This document shows, in pieces, positions 11,908-24,136 of a stretch of DNA of 64,000 nt (its first letter is position 1; every line of letters starts with the position of its first letter). The stretch spans positions 7,753,909 through 7,817,908 of the forward strand of contig JABAKD010000004.1 of NCBI GenBank assembly GCA_012845835.1. Direction: 5' to 3'. Both the position numbers and the translations under genes were made by a program. The notes under the pieces are model-generated. The model was not told where the DNA came from. It ran no database searches and saw only the letters and a list, made by a program, of their open reading frames with translations. The DNA comes from Undaria pinnatifida (lineage: Eukaryota > Sar > Phaeophyceae > Laminariales > Alariaceae).

Positions 11908-12110
11908 TGGTCGGTGAAAACCCGACGTCCTCCGTCCCGGCATAGTAGGGATGCGAGGGTCTATGGTCGTACGACTACGGCCATGCACAAACTGAGTACA
12001 CCCCCCTCCACCCCCCCCCCCTAGTCGGTGACAACCTGACGTGCTCCGCCCCGGCAATGCAGGGATGCAAGGGTTGATGCTCTTGAGACTACGGCAAAGC
12101 ATGAAACGAG
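11908..12110 (-). repeat. Dispersed 'GTAGTCGTATGA' element, two inverted copies
   Basis: Reverse complements of the pair at 11228-11420, landmarks GGTGAAAACCCGACGTCCTC, CGTCCCGGCATAGTAGGGAT and CGTACGACTACGGCCATG. Together the two pairs form a large imperfect inverted arrangement around the G-tract element. Confidence 0.75.
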
Positions 12111-12311
12111 TGCACCCCTCCTCAGTCACCCCACACCAAGCCTTAGCCTATCCTTTCGTGCCGGATCCTGCCATGACCGCGACGCCTTCGGCGTAGCACT
12201 GCCACCACTCAATCCACCCCCCCCTGTCCCTATACCCTCCCGCACCCTGGTCGGTGAAAATCAGATGTGGTCCGGCCCGCCCTGCATGAAAAAGAGTACA
12301 CTCCCCCCGGC

Positions 12312-12866
12312 CTTAACCCCTTCACAGCCCCGAAACCCCTCCTTATACCAATTCCAAGTAATTTTTCCCCCCAAAACGGGTTTCCAGCTGGAAAGGCACG
12401 TCGAACTACTTCCCCATTAAGTTGTCAAATAAGACGTGAAACTCCGTGTGCTGCTGCTGGGTGCTGTTGCGCAAAAAAAATTATTGCAAAATGCTCACGT
12501 TTTTTGTTGAGCTCTTTTTTCTTATGACATAATAATTTCTTCAGTAAATTACTTTTTAGATTAAATACAATATAGTATCTAAATATTTCATAATATCAAA
12601 ACCTTTGGCTTCTTAGAACTATTAAAAAGTTTGAAACATTAGCGCCAGAAGTATTTGAACCTATGTACCCCGGAGCCTTAACCCCTTTAGAGCCCCAACA
12701 CCCCTCCCTATGCTAACTTCATGCAATTTCCCCCAAAACGGGTTTCCTGTTGAAAAGGCGTTAACCTGAGGCCAGCATTAACCCCTTTAGTGCCCCTAAC
12801 CCCCTCCCTATACCAATTGAAATAAATTTCCCCCATAATGGGTTTCCAGTTGTAAAAGGCGTTAAC
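12312..12866 (-). repeat. Dispersed copies of the 9.2-kb array monomer
   Basis: Three copies (about 12312-12400, 12677-12760 and 12778-12866) with CTTAACCCCTTTAGAGCCCC, CCTCCCTATxC, AAACGGGTTTCC and AAAGGCGTTAA. This is the reverse complement of the tandem monomer at 9190-9850. AT-rich sequence of no evident function lies between the first two. Confidence 0.8.
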
Positions 12867-13490
12867 CCGTACCTTAGTGCCGGATCCCGCCGGTGACAGC
12901 GACGCCTTCCGCCTCGCACTGCTAGCACTCAAAGCCGGGTAGTGGTTGAGGAGTTTGTCCATCCTGGAAGGCGTTCCTTTCGCTCCTTTGCTTTGCCCTG
13001 CAAGGGCAGTATATATAAAAAAAACGATTCACACAAAGGACAGATCAGATAGATCACCATCTATACATCAATCGGGGAACAGATGGGTCACAACGGCGCG
13101 GCATAGCTGTTAGCGAAGCGTCAACATCCCAGAAGAGCTTTCTCTGATTCCTTCCCCTTGCCCCACTCAAAAACTACCAGGGGCGTTCACGGGTCGGATC
13201 CCTTCTCGCGGTTCGGATCGTGTCAGGGCCGCTACAACAGAGGTATCATTCTTTTGGCTGAACCATTTTCTGAACGAAGGGGCTCGTTGAAAATGCTAAA
13301 TTCGTAGGGGGGATTGTCATCCCTTGTATGGCAAAACGCGATTATGATCGCTATGTGTGCCTAGGCCATGGGAACGTACACCGGAATATTCCTGTGCTTT
13401 TCTCAAAATCGGTTTTTGGAGATGAGGGGTAGAGCTCCTCAGATTGATGCACCCCTAATCGCAGCATGCATCGCCGTCGCATCGGGTCAG

Positions 13491-13576
13491 GACGACCCGG
13501 CCCGGCCCGACCCGACCCGACCTGTGCCGTGAGATTTCGAACATCTCCTGACCCGACCCGACCCGACTCGACCCGC
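13491..13576 (+). repeat. (CCCGA)n pentanucleotide repeat
   Basis: Two runs of ACCCG units (13491-13521, 13549-13576) separated by 27 bp of non-repeat sequence. Confidence 0.85.
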
Positions 13577-16500
13577 GATCTATTTTTTTTAGAACCTTCT
13601 CATCCGATCCGCGGGCCGGGTGACGACTAGTCTTTCGCTTCCCCGTCACAAAAGCCCCGAGAGCTCCAAGGGGGTGCGGGTTTCCACGCAACAACGCGGT
13701 AAACAACAGGGGCTCTTTTCTTCTTGCTGCTCGAAGCGTCCGCTGTACAAACAAACCCGCCGGCAGATGAACACACATAGAGTACCCAGTTTTCGCAAAA
13801 TCCTGGCGGAAACCCATTCCCCGGTAAGGGCTGCTTTTTGGGGCCAAACGTGTCTGTCCGGGCAACGCGCGCTACGGTACTTCTCGCCCGAAACAGTTTC
13901 TGGGCGACGGAGCTCGCCAACCCCGAACCGTCGAAAAAAGGGAATATTAATTTGCGTGATTCTCGTTTGTATGCCTAGGCCATGGGATTTTTTCATCCGC
14001 GATAAAGCAGTTTTACTTTTTCTTTCTTCAAATCAGTCTTTTGGGTTAAGAAGGACATGTCTTGAGAAGGTTTTCTTCTCAACCTCCTAAACCGCGGAAC
14101 CTCACAAAAAACGAGCTGCACCTCTATAATCGTAGCCCGCGTCTCCACGGTTGAGCCCCTCAAGCCAGAGACCCTCAACACCGGCTATTCCGATTTTTTT
14201 CTTTTTTGCCGAGCGCATAGAGGAGTTGGTCCGATTGCGCGAGCGAATGCCCTCAAAGTCATGTTTCGCGCGGGATACTGACTTCCTCGGGTCACGAGCC
14301 CAGAAAATTCTTCTGCACCCGTAGCGTTGGATGCCTTGCGACAGGAATGCGCTCCATGCTAATCCTTTTGGAGCCCGCGAATAGAGATATCAAGAAAAAA
14401 ATAAAAACACGACGACGACTGCGATATTTTCAATCGCGTCTTGCAAGTAGCGTAAGCGCGAAGCAGCACGAGCCGGATCATGCTTCGCCCTTCCCGTAGG
14501 AGTCTTTGCGCATTATTGTCGTTCGGACACCATTTTTATCATCGTCAGCCAGCAGTGGCCGATTAAGCCGTAATCGTGAATTTTCGTCATTTCTTTCCCG
14601 CTCAAGTCTAAAAGGGGGGGGGGGGGCTAAGATAACAAAATTATGCAGTTCGGACAGATTGTACAGATACATAGACAATAGCTCCATGATCGACGAGCTG
14701 GTCCGGCCGAGTGGATCACGCTGTATTTGTCAGCACTTTCACAGCTCAATTTTGCGACTTTCGATCAAACAATTCGTGTAGGATACAACCAAACGATTCG
14801 AAGGGGCTCCATTTCAGTGTTTTGGGGGGCGGGCATATATGGTCGTGTCAAGAAAAATCCGGCTGACATTTCGGCCAAACAATATGAAAAAAAAGTGGAA
14901 ACAAAATGGAGCCTTTTTGAAGCTTTAGAGGAAAGCGATGCGAATCACGTGTGAAAGCATTCGACAAAAACACGATAATCTGGGCTGTGAAATTAAGATT
15001 GTGGGTGGCTCATCACTTTATCTTAACTTTGTATCGCGGATTATATGCGCATCATATCTCTTGATAGACAGCTACTTAGGCGAAGGTGGGGATATCGATC
15101 GTGTTACCTTGCCTCAAGGAAAGTGCACACCAAGAATCAGCGTCACCCGCTGCACAAAGTTTTCGGAGTTTTGTGTAGACCGTAGCATCGAGATATCTCC
15201 GTAGGTGACGGGAATTTTACTCAACATGGCATTTCTCGACGAAATCACCCCGGATTCCAAAAATCCTCTAACATGTGTGAACGCGCTCCGGGCTCAGAAA
15301 CCATGGCGCCAAACTGGGAGTGATAATATGGTCAAACGAGTGCAAGAATGCCGATCGAATGAATGCCTGCTTTAAGGCTGGATCAGCTCGTACAGTAGGG
15401 GTCTGTCGGGGAACACAGACCACCGAGCATAGTTGTCGAGGAGGATTTTGTCCATCCTGGGAGGCTTTGCTGCTTTGGCTCCTTGGCCTTTCCCTACAGT
15501 GATAGGTGGTCCCGCCGAAGGGACCCCGTGATAAAGGAAGCGGCATACCACGCATAACGGACCTCAACTTCTCCTCACCATTCTTCACCACATCAAGGGA
15601 CCTCGTCCTTTGTATAGGACGCAATAACCCCTCATAAGGCACCCAACGTCCCTTACAGGGGGTCACCACGCAGCCTCCCCTCTTAAAAGCGCCATACCGA
15701 CTGCTACAAAACTTGGCCCATTTAGCACCGCACTCCCGACATGGGGACAAAACACTTGGAATTAGACTAGGACAAGGCCACGGTGGAGGTCCACCACCAT
15801 TTTTCTTCCGAAAATGGTTCCTCGCTTTTGGAGCTATAAGAAAAACAAAACTGCTGCCGGACCAAAAAAAAAACATGGCCTAGGGCATACATACAACGAT
15901 AATCAGGCCAAAAAACAAATGAAAAAAAAAAAAAAAAAACGGCCTATTTCCAACGATTTTGGACTAAGGAGTCCCGTCATCCAGAAACCCATTTCAGACG
16001 AAAACTGCCACCTCCATCGTAGCAGGCGTCCCACCAATAGGACGATATTAGGCGATCGAAACATCGGGCCTGGATTTTATAAAAAATATTTCAAGGACGT
16101 CAGCCGTGAGTTCGACGAATTTCAGGTCAACACTCATTTATCCAGGGACGTTAATACATAAGGGATCCTGCTGCCAACAGGACGCATTACGACCGACCAA
16201 GGCTCCGTGTGTTAGGGGCGTCATTTTTGGATACCTTTTATGCAGTGGCTCAGGGTCACTCGCGCGAGTGGCCCCCCTCTAGCTTCACGGTCTTAGGCTA
16301 AGCTTTCGTGCCATTGTATGCTTTGCTCTAACATTCCGCAAACGGAATGGTTAGATACGCTTCGCCGAGCAGATGGCCTAAAGCATTTTCGTCAGCGAGG
16401 TGAAGTAGTCACTCGCGCGAGAGGCTCAAATCCAGCGGTGAAAAACGGGAGACCCTCCTTGCCGTAGCCTTGCCCGACGGCGCCTTAAAAGGGGCCAGCT

Positions 16501-17110
16501 CCTGTGTTGATACGTAGCACTTTTTTTCAAGCAGCACTGCGCACTCCGGCCAGAAAACACACATCCTCATTTCAAGATCTAGACCTTTTTCGGGCAGACA
16601 GATCACCGAGCACGGGGTAGTTGTTGCGGAGTTTGTCCACTCTAGAAAAAGAGTTTGCTTGGGCTCCTTCGCTTTGTCATTGTAGGTGATAATCTTGGGC
16701 AGACTACCGCACGAGAATTTCCCGTAATATCTATCGTAGCCAACTATTTCATGACGGTAAAAACGAGTCTTCAATTCACAGTCAGCCCACTAACAGGGCA
16801 ATCCCCGAATTGCTAAAACTCGACGCCTTTTGAGCATCCAGGCCTCTTGCGGAAAAAAATGACTGTATTGACTTACACAATCGTTTTTGCCAGATGGGAT
16901 CTGTATGAGACAGATCTTGTGCCAATGTGTTGCGGGTGGGATCTATCTCAAACGGCTCCAGCACACACACTTCGCAGTGGAAATAATAGGATCTAAGAGA
17001 TCCAGATCGTTGTCTCTCCCATGTGCGCAACATTAGCAGAGGCAGCAAAGTTCACACATCCGACAGAAAAGAGTCCACCTCATGATATATGTCGCTCGGG
17101 GCAATTATGT
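13577..17110. other. Repeat-rich intergenic DNA, no gene supported
   Basis: Minus-strand frames of 202 codons (15876-15268) and 121 codons (16774-16409) exist, but both are assembled from dispersed repeats. The block GAGTTTGTCCA(T/C)xCTxG recurs near 12950, 15440 and 16630. The block AGCACCGCACTCCCG recurs at 15723, 31249 and, diverged, at 28250. A copy of the GACGTCAGC element lies at 16078-16145. A palindrome-like ATTCCGCAAACGGAAT occurs near 16332-16347. No domain was recognised. Confidence 0.45.
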
Positions 17111-17114
17111 AGAC

Positions 17115-17560
17115 CCCTGGCCTATGCATGATCTGTATCATCTTACCGAGTGCGAGTCGTGTGACCTGCACGAGCCTATGAATGTTTTAGATCATGTTGC
17201 CGAGTAGGAGCCGAATGATCTGCACGATTCTATGCATGATCTAGATCATGATGCCGAGCGGGAGCTGTATGATCAGCACGAGTCTATGCATGATCTAGAT
17301 CATGTTGCCGAGTGGGAGCCGTTTGATCTGCATGAGGCTATGCGTGATCTAGATCATGGTATTGAGTGGGAGCCAAATTATATGCATGAAGCTATGCATG
17401 ATCTGGATCATGTTGCCCTGTGGGAGCCGTAAGATCTGTGTGGGTCTATGCATGATATAGATCACGTTGCCAACTGGGAGCCGTGGGATCTGCATAAATC
17501 TATGCACTACCGAGATCATGTTGCCGAGTGGGGGTGGTATGATCTGCATGATCTAACACA
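17115..17560 (+). repeat. 54-bp in-frame minisatellite, ~8 units
   Basis: The landmark TATGCATGATCTAGATCATG recurs at 17123, 17177, 17231, 17285, 17339, 17393, 17447 and 17501, exactly 54 bp apart. Because 54 is a multiple of three, the plus frame 17232-17432 reads an 18-residue repeat of the form M-H-D-L-D-H-V-A-E-W-E-P plus a variable D-L-H-E segment. Stop codons in the flanking units (for example GAGTAGGAG near 17203 and CCGTAAGAT near 17430) end the frame. It is either a decayed repeat-protein exon or a non-coding satellite. Confidence 0.85.
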
Positions 17561-17711
17561 TGTTTCCTGGGTTGGATCCGTATCACACATACCCTGCACA
17601 ACGTACCATCAAATCCAACCCAAACCAACCCAACCCAACCCCAACATAATTCTAACTCAACCTAAACTGCTTCAAGGTCGCGCCTCATTACCCCCCAAAA
17701 GTTACCTGGTA

Positions 17712-17814
17712 CAGTAGCGGCTACGGTTTAAGAGAAAATAGTTAAGAGAAAGTACGGGTTTAAGAGAGGTGAACTGGGCAGGCACGGACCTCTCTTAAAC
17801 CGTAGCCGCTACTG
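17712..17814. repeat. Perfect 24-bp inverted repeat, 55-bp loop
   Basis: The left arm 17712-17735 (starts CAGTAGCGGCTACGG) is the exact reverse complement of 17791-17814 (ends CCGTAGCCGCTACTG). The loop contains two further TTAAGAGA copies. The transcript could form a long hairpin. No neighbouring gene suggests a role. It could be a miniature inverted-repeat element or a hairpin RNA precursor. Confidence 0.85.
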
Positions 17815-18562
17815 CTGTAGCTACTTTTCTCGTTCCCGGTTGGCGGGTGGGGGAATGCATTAAAAATCGGGCATGCCAGGGCTGGAAACGAGCCCAGTTT
17901 TTTTTTGCCGTCGTCGGAAAGTAGAAGCTCGCGTCTTGCTCATGAAAAAAATAAAACTATGGCACGTACCGGGGAGGAGAAGGGACGATATCTGCGACCA
18001 CGAATTGTCCAGAAACCCGCTGAGGGTGAAACCTCCAAAATGTACGTTAGGATGGAAAAGTAAAAAGCGATGAAGAAAAAACAAACAAAGCAAAACAAAA
18101 GGTCAGGGAAATATATGACATACGAGCAGTGGTGGTCTCCCTCATAGTGCCCATATGTGCCAGCGGAAATACCGGCAAATATATCGGGTTGACGGTCTAG
18201 TCTTGACCCGTCAAGGCGTCTTTGGACTTACCACGCTAGAGTTAGTGTGTGGAGTTCCTCCACGGCTGTCCTGTCCGTCAAGGGGCAACAATGCCGTCAA
18301 TCCACATCTTTGAATACCAGGAGAATACGGGATACCCGCACTATTGGCCATCGTATCGATCCCGGTATTAGTACACAGGAGCGGTTTCCAATCGCGCCAA
18401 GCGATTCCACCCGCACTATACCGGCAACAGGCACTATTCGACCGGCACTGCGCGAAGGCCCCCACTATAGGAACCTCGTAAACCTGGTACTGGGTATGGG
18501 AAAGCATCAGCCGCTGCTACCCCCCACCTTCCCATCTCCACCGTCTCCGAAAATCATCTCAC
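17815..18562. other. Intergenic with dispersed fragments
   Basis: A block with GGAGAAGGGACGA, TGCGACCACGAATTGTCCAG at 17970-18020 recurs at 37735-37785. AACCGGCAC/GCCGGTACT-type inverted motifs lie at 18330-18460. Any 3' exon of the gene ending its visible exon at 18563 would lie here or further left, but I could not identify it. Confidence 0.4.
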
Positions 18563-21500
18563 CTGGTGACTCCTTCAACGCCCCCACCGTCTCTTCGCAG
18601 CCATCTCCAGTATCTCCCGGCTCCAAGCCCCCTTTCCCCCCATCCCACGCCGCAGCAGCCCCCCCCCCCCCCCTCCTCCTCCTCCGTCCCGTCCCCGCCG
18701 TCTGCAGCAGCGGTGGCAGCAGCTGCAGCCGCCGTCGCAGCAGCCGCGGCCACTGTTGCAGCAGCAGCAGCCTTCGAAGCAGCAGCAGCGGCAGCCGCGG
18801 CCTTCCCTACCCCTGCAACGCTCCCCTTTCTCCTCCTGGTCACCCCCATCGCCACCGGCTCCCTAGCAGCACCTTTAACCACCCCCCCATCGAAACTCGC
18901 CTCCTTAGGAGGAACCCCTTTAAGCATTGCCTTAGGAGGGGCCCCTTGAAGACTTGCCTTAGGAGGCACCCTTCCAAGAGTTGTCTTAGACATCCCATTA
19001 AGACTGACCTTCTGCGGCCCTTTAAGACTTGCCTTAGGCGTGGCCTTAGTCGTTGCCGACGCAGCCCCGTCCGCTGGCCCCATCCGAGGCGGCCTCGACA
19101 TGGAAACCCGTGGAGGTCGCGGGGTAGCCCCGCTGTGCATGATCAGCGGGTTGCGCTTGATCGGCACAGCAGCGCTACCGCTGTTCGTGGCCTTTGAAGT
19201 CCTAGGAGGCCCAGTGGTGGCAGTCCCGACAGACACGGCAACCGCTCGAGCCCTCGCGGCGGCAGCGCCAGCAGCAGCCGCAGAAGCCCCCGCATACACA
19301 GTACCCATTCCGGACATTCTCCTCGCGCTCGCCGCCCCACTCGCCCCTCCCCATCCCCTCCCAAGACCCCTCGCAGAAGAAGAAACAGGCGCATTCCCAC
19401 CAGCACCACGAAAATTCGCAGAAACAGACAGAGGCTCACCGCCGTCACCAACACCACGACGACGACCACCACCAGCCGCCGCGGCAGCAGCAGACGTAGC
19501 AGCAGAAGGTCTCAAACACGAAACGCTACGCCGTCCCGACGAAGACGGCGGCGCTTCCCTCCCTCGCCCCCCCCCACTCCCCGCCAACATCCCCCGGGGG
19601 GGGCTGAGGGACATCCGCGAGCTGCGTGCCTTGCTAATCCTCTCCTTCGCGCCCCGGCTAAGAGTTGGACCACCACCACTAACACTTACCCTACCTCGCC
19701 CGCTTCCCGTGGAGCCTCCCGAGAGACCCCGGGAGCGTGGACGCAGCGCGTTACCCGAGGAGGTGGCGGTGGTGGTGGTTGGGGCCGGTCTAGGAGCGGT
19801 GGCAGCCCTAGAAGCGATGGTAGGCTTGGGAGCGATGGACCTGGGGACGGGCCTGCAAAAGGTTTCCAAAAATACGGATTCGTTGGCGTTATTATCATCG
19901 GCGTTGAGGTATACAGCAATAAGCTATGAAAAGTTATCTTTTAAACTGCACACGCGGTTTCAGGGACAAGCTACTTGGAATTAGTGTGGGGGCCGGTGGG
20001 TCTCGGGGCGATAGACCTGGCGATGGGCTCGAAAAGGGTTTCCATAAAACGTGCGTATTGGAGTTATTACGAGCGAAATAGGAGTTTCTAATGTACACGA
20101 CGCCAAAAATAAAGAATGTCCCTTTTCGAGCGCTCAAGCCGGGGGGACCATACCTCCGCCATCGCCGACCAAAAACCAACGCATACAATTTGACTACCAT
20201 TGAAAATATGCTGCCGTGCGAGTTCCTATCAACAGATAAACCACTTTTGGTTATACAGGGGATACCCCGATTCCAGAGCGCCCAGGATAAGAGCGTTCGG
20301 GACTTAAGAGCGGTCAAATCGGCATGGCTCGCCTATACAAAAATCAGTATATTTCTCACTACAGATAAGCGCAATGTCTAGTCGAGAGTGCTTATTCTTG
20401 ATTGTCACGGGGCGCTCTTGAATAGGGGCTTCCACGGTATAGCGGACAATGGTTGGGCGTATTCAGCTGCGTCGCTCGGTGCGTTCGCCACCAGTCGGTG
20501 GGCTGTGTCGGTTGAATTCCTACGTCAACTTTTTGCGAGTTTTAGGATAGAAGATCAATCAATTTCAGTTCCTCCCCCCCCCAGATGTGTTGGTTGTCGT
20601 TTGGAAGGAACCTGCGTTTGTTTTTTGGTCAAAAATCGAAGGCCCTTCCTCATTTTCCTTTTCCTTTTTTTTTTTTTTTTAATTTTTCATATCTTTTTCC
20701 TCGCTTGGACTGGACCTTCTACAAAGAACAGCAATTATGCTTTAGACCACACCCACGGGTACCAGGAAAAAAACACACACATGGCATTGGTGAGGGAGTG
20801 GTGGGTCTCGGAGCGATAGACCTGGCGACGGGCCTGAAAAGGCGAGGTTTCCATCGAACGCCTGTGTTGGGCGTTATTATGGACAGTTGGTGTATTTTGC
20901 GGAAGAGGTTGACGCTGTTGGATACTTTGAAATAAGCTGATTGATACACGGAGCAATGTTTTCGCCCTCGATAATCCAAGACGGAAGCAGTCAAAAGAGG
21001 AAGCGAGGGGGGGGGGGGGGGGGGGGGGGGACAGGCCATGGTGAAAGACAACATACCTACAGAGCAACCAAGTCTTTCACGGTACCCAACCAAAATACAC
21101 AGGGGAACATACACCTTCCAAGACCGGCGCTTGCCCAAACTGTCGGCAGGAGGGAGGAACAAAAAGCAGCGTTGAAGAAACAATCGACCGGATCAACCAA
21201 AATACTTCTCGACACCGTTCTGAAAGAATCAAGGAAAATCTAAACCTCCCAACATTTACGAAGACCAGCGCTTTCCATGACTCTAAAAAACCTCACCTTT
21301 TATCTTTAGCCACCGCTGGCGTCACCACGAAACCACCCGCGCCACCTACGCTCACACGCCCGGCTCCCTTCCCCCGTACGCCAACGCTGACACGTCGACC
21401 ACCTCCAAGCCCCCCTCCCCCGCCACCACCGCCACCTCTAGCCAAGGAAACCCTCCTAGCCGCAGCTCCAGCTCCAACACCACCCCCTCCACCTCCCCCT

Positions 21501-21772
21501 CCTGCCATCCTTTTCGCTCCTTGCCTAGCCGCAGCCCCAATCCGGTTGGCCCCCTCCCCCCTGCCCATCCACCCCGTCACCCCCACTGATACCCGCCGAC
21601 CTGGCGAAACGCCAACAACGGGCGGCGGGGATGGGGAGCGAGGGGAGGGATGCCATGGCGGGGATGGGGAGCGGGGGAAGGGGATGGCATCCCCGGCCGC
21701 CCTAACCCGGAGCCATACCGAGAGGTCTCGAGCTTTCTCCCGAAAAATTAGCGTTTCCGGCAGGAGTTCCAT
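18563..21772 (-). CDS. Basic Gly/Ala/Ser-rich R-V-S repeat protein, two exons
   Basis: Function unknown. Exon A (21772-21297) starts at an ATG, begins M-E-L-L-P-E-T-L-I-F and ends at a strong donor AAAAG|GTGAGG. Exon B (19852-18563) starts after the acceptor CCTTTTGCAG and ends at another donor, ACCAG|GTGAGA. Phases agree: exon A leaves AG, exon B supplies G, giving Arg. The inferred intron is 1,444 bp. The protein is strongly basic and low in complexity. Motifs R-R-V-S-V-G, R-R-V-S-L-A, G-R-V-S-V and R-V-S-M occur in both exons, supporting one gene; they match the general basophilic-kinase pattern R-R-x-S. A ~10-residue repeat (P-P-K-A-S-L-K-G-x) occupies 18890-19050 and a poly-Ala stretch follows near 18700-18800. 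The end is open: the second donor implies at least one more exon that I could not place. Confidence 0.55.
19820..20880 (-). repeat. Triplicated exon-start module
   Basis: Three copies of a ~75-bp module lie at 20801-20880, 19996-20070 and 19820-19895. Read on the minus strand, each has GGxxACCxTTT, then CTTTTxxAG, then a segment encoding P-V/I-A/P-R-S-I-A-P-R/K-P-T. The copy nearest 19852 is the start of exon B of the Gly/Ala/Ser-rich gene. The 20834 copy has an intact CCTTTTCAG acceptor. The middle copy has lost one G at the splice junction (TTTTCGAG|CCC), which would change the frame. Confidence 0.7.
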
Positions 21773-22011
21773 GATAGGGGAAGGGGTTTTTGTGTTGGCG
21801 TTTTCCGGTTCCAGGGGATAGGGCTTGTTGTTGTTGAGAACCGCTTTTTCGAGGATGGGGGTCCATAGCCGCTGCGAGTGTTTTCGTTTCGGTACGGATT
21901 ACCGCGGGAAGGGGAGGGAGGGCGGAGGATTAGTGAGTGTTGACGGGACCGACAGGACGGTGGACTCGGCGCTGAGACGAGTACATGGGGTTGAAGAGAA
22001 AGGGAGGGGCG

Positions 22012-22210
22012 TATTCATTTGTGGCTTACCTTAGTCATCTGACCATTGACCACGCATCCCATTTCGTTTTCCAGGCGGGGCATCATTCCTACTCCACATA
22101 GAGGAACCTCAACATTGGGGCGCTCAACACGTCCTTTCCAAATATTAAATAATATATTTAGCTTTGTTTTTCCCCTTCCTGTTTGGCGGGCTCTGCCCAC
22201 CATATATCTC
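22012..22210 (+). repeat. G-tract-anchored ~200-bp dispersed element
   Basis: Copy beginning GTATTCATTTGTGGCTTACC after AGGGGC. It includes CATTGACCACGCATCCC, CATCATTCCTACTCC, AACCTCAACATTGGGGCGCT and CCTGTTTGGCGGGCTCTGCC. It lies between the two minus-strand genes; nothing else is recognised in 21773-22462. Confidence 0.75.
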
Positions 22211-22462
22211 CCAGGACAACAATCGTTTCTCGTTACTTTCTGGCGTGCCGAACTTCCCCATGCCACATTCGTATGTTTTCCGGACGACGGCTTGGAGTAG
22301 CAGTAGAAAATGCAACAAACCTGTACCAACTAATGTCCAGCGAGACTTCCCTTTTCCCCCCTCCTGCATAGCAGCCGAGCTGGTCAACTCTTGACGCCTG
22401 TCCTTGTTAACACAGACTACACAATAGGCAACGACGGTATTTCAACACAACAACATACCAAC

Positions 22463-24066
22463 CTATGGCATCATTTCGAGCAACCGCAACAGACCCATCA
22501 TATTGCAACTCCTGCCGTCACTCACCACCACTTCCAGAAACTTCTCAGCTAGTTCTTTCGCGGACGGCACCACCACCTCCTCCTCCTCCTCCTGTTTCTC
22601 CTCGTTCTCCTTGCGCTCGCCCCCGACCCCCCTACGTTCCTCGCTCCCATCACTGACATGCGCCGTAGCCACCCCCTCATCTTCATGTCCGCCCTTCTCC
22701 TCGCCGCCCTCCCCCACCCGCTCTCGCACGGCTGGTATCTCCCCTCCATTTATCCCGCCCTCCTCCCCCAGCCGCTGCCGCTGTTTGCAAGTGTTATCTG
22801 CACCCACTCCAACCCGGCCTTCCTTCCCCTGATCCACGAGCGCGCTACCGTAGAGACCTTCGCCCTCCTCTCTTCCCCCCGTCCTCTCCTCCGCTTTTGC
22901 CAATTTGTCACTATCGTCAACGTCAGTGTTGTGGCTCCCGCGGGGAAGGATTTCGCTTTCATGGCCAAGTCCCGCCGCTGCGGACCTAAGGTCTGACCCG
23001 ACCACGCCGGCTGGGTCCGCGTCTTCTTCGACCGAACCATCGACGGAGGGTAAAGACGCCAGTTCATCTTCCTCTTCTTGTCTTGCCGCTGCTCCTGCTC
23101 CTGCTGCCGTTACTGCTGCCGTAGCTGCTTCTGTTGATGTATTCGGTTCTGCAGCTTCTGCACCTGCTTCTACTGCAGCCATATCTGCAGATGCCGGTGC
23201 TGGTGCATCCGATTCTGTTGCTTCATCGCCCGATGCAGCTACTGCTTCCCCTGTTGCTGTTGCTTCTGCCCCTTCCTTTGCTGCCGCTCCTACCCCCTCT
23301 TCAACTCCTGCTGCTACTGCATCTCCTTTCTCAGCTGCCGCAGCCACCTCGTCTGCACCAGCCCCGCCCACCACCGCATCTGCTCCCACGCCTGCCGCTA
23401 TTGCCCCTTGGTCGTCGCCTGCGTTCTCTCCCACCGACACAGCACCATCCTCCACCAGCCCTTCCCGTTGCTCCCCCTCTTCACCGCCCACCGCGGGCTG
23501 TCCGACTTCAGACAAGGCCTCCCCGCTCTTACCACCTCCATCGCTTATCCGTAACACATCCGTCCCCGCCACCCCCCCCCCCTCCGCCACACCCTCGGCA
23601 TCGGGGTCACTCTCGATAATATCGTCGCGCAGTTCTCCCGCACCTGAACCTCCGGTGCCCTCTTCGGGTAAAAAAGTTGGGTCCACTAGCCTAGCTGCCG
23701 CCACTGTCGGGTCAGTCATATCAGAGGTAACCCCCCTCCCATCCAACAATGCCTCCGGTGAAGATGTGCAAACCTCTCCCTTCTCCAATAACGCCTCCGG
23801 CGAACCGGGAGGAAGTAGCGCAGTACCCCCGGCTTCCGTTGTTTCAGCTTCGGCGGCATGAAACACCCCCTCGCTTTTGTCTTCTTCGCTTTCCGACGAG
23901 ATCATTGCGATGCTGGAACCCACTCTGTTGAATTTGGTCGACCGCGATAGGGTTTTCGAGTCGTCCTCCGAGGACAGCTTGTCGTTTGGTGTTGTGCTGG
24001 CTGGTGTCGTGGCGGTGGTCGCCGGGGTGGAGACGGTAGTCTCATCCAAAACTTCCTTGCTGCTGC

Positions 24067-24136
<70 letters not shown>

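Noticed and set aside
15268..15876. A 202-codon Cys-containing minus-strand frame
   Set aside because: Several parts match dispersed repeats found elsewhere in other frames, so the frame is probably fortuitous. Spacing of its cysteines does not match a zinc-binding pattern I recognise.
18559..19984. Plus-strand frames antisense to the Gly/Ala/Ser-rich gene (314 and 316 codons)
   Set aside because: The minus strand has consistent splice donors and an acceptor with matching phase. The plus frames are Pro/Ala-rich shadows.
22905..23861. Plus-strand 318-codon Ser/Ala/Pro frame
   Set aside because: Shadow of the SAP-domain gene exon on the other strand.
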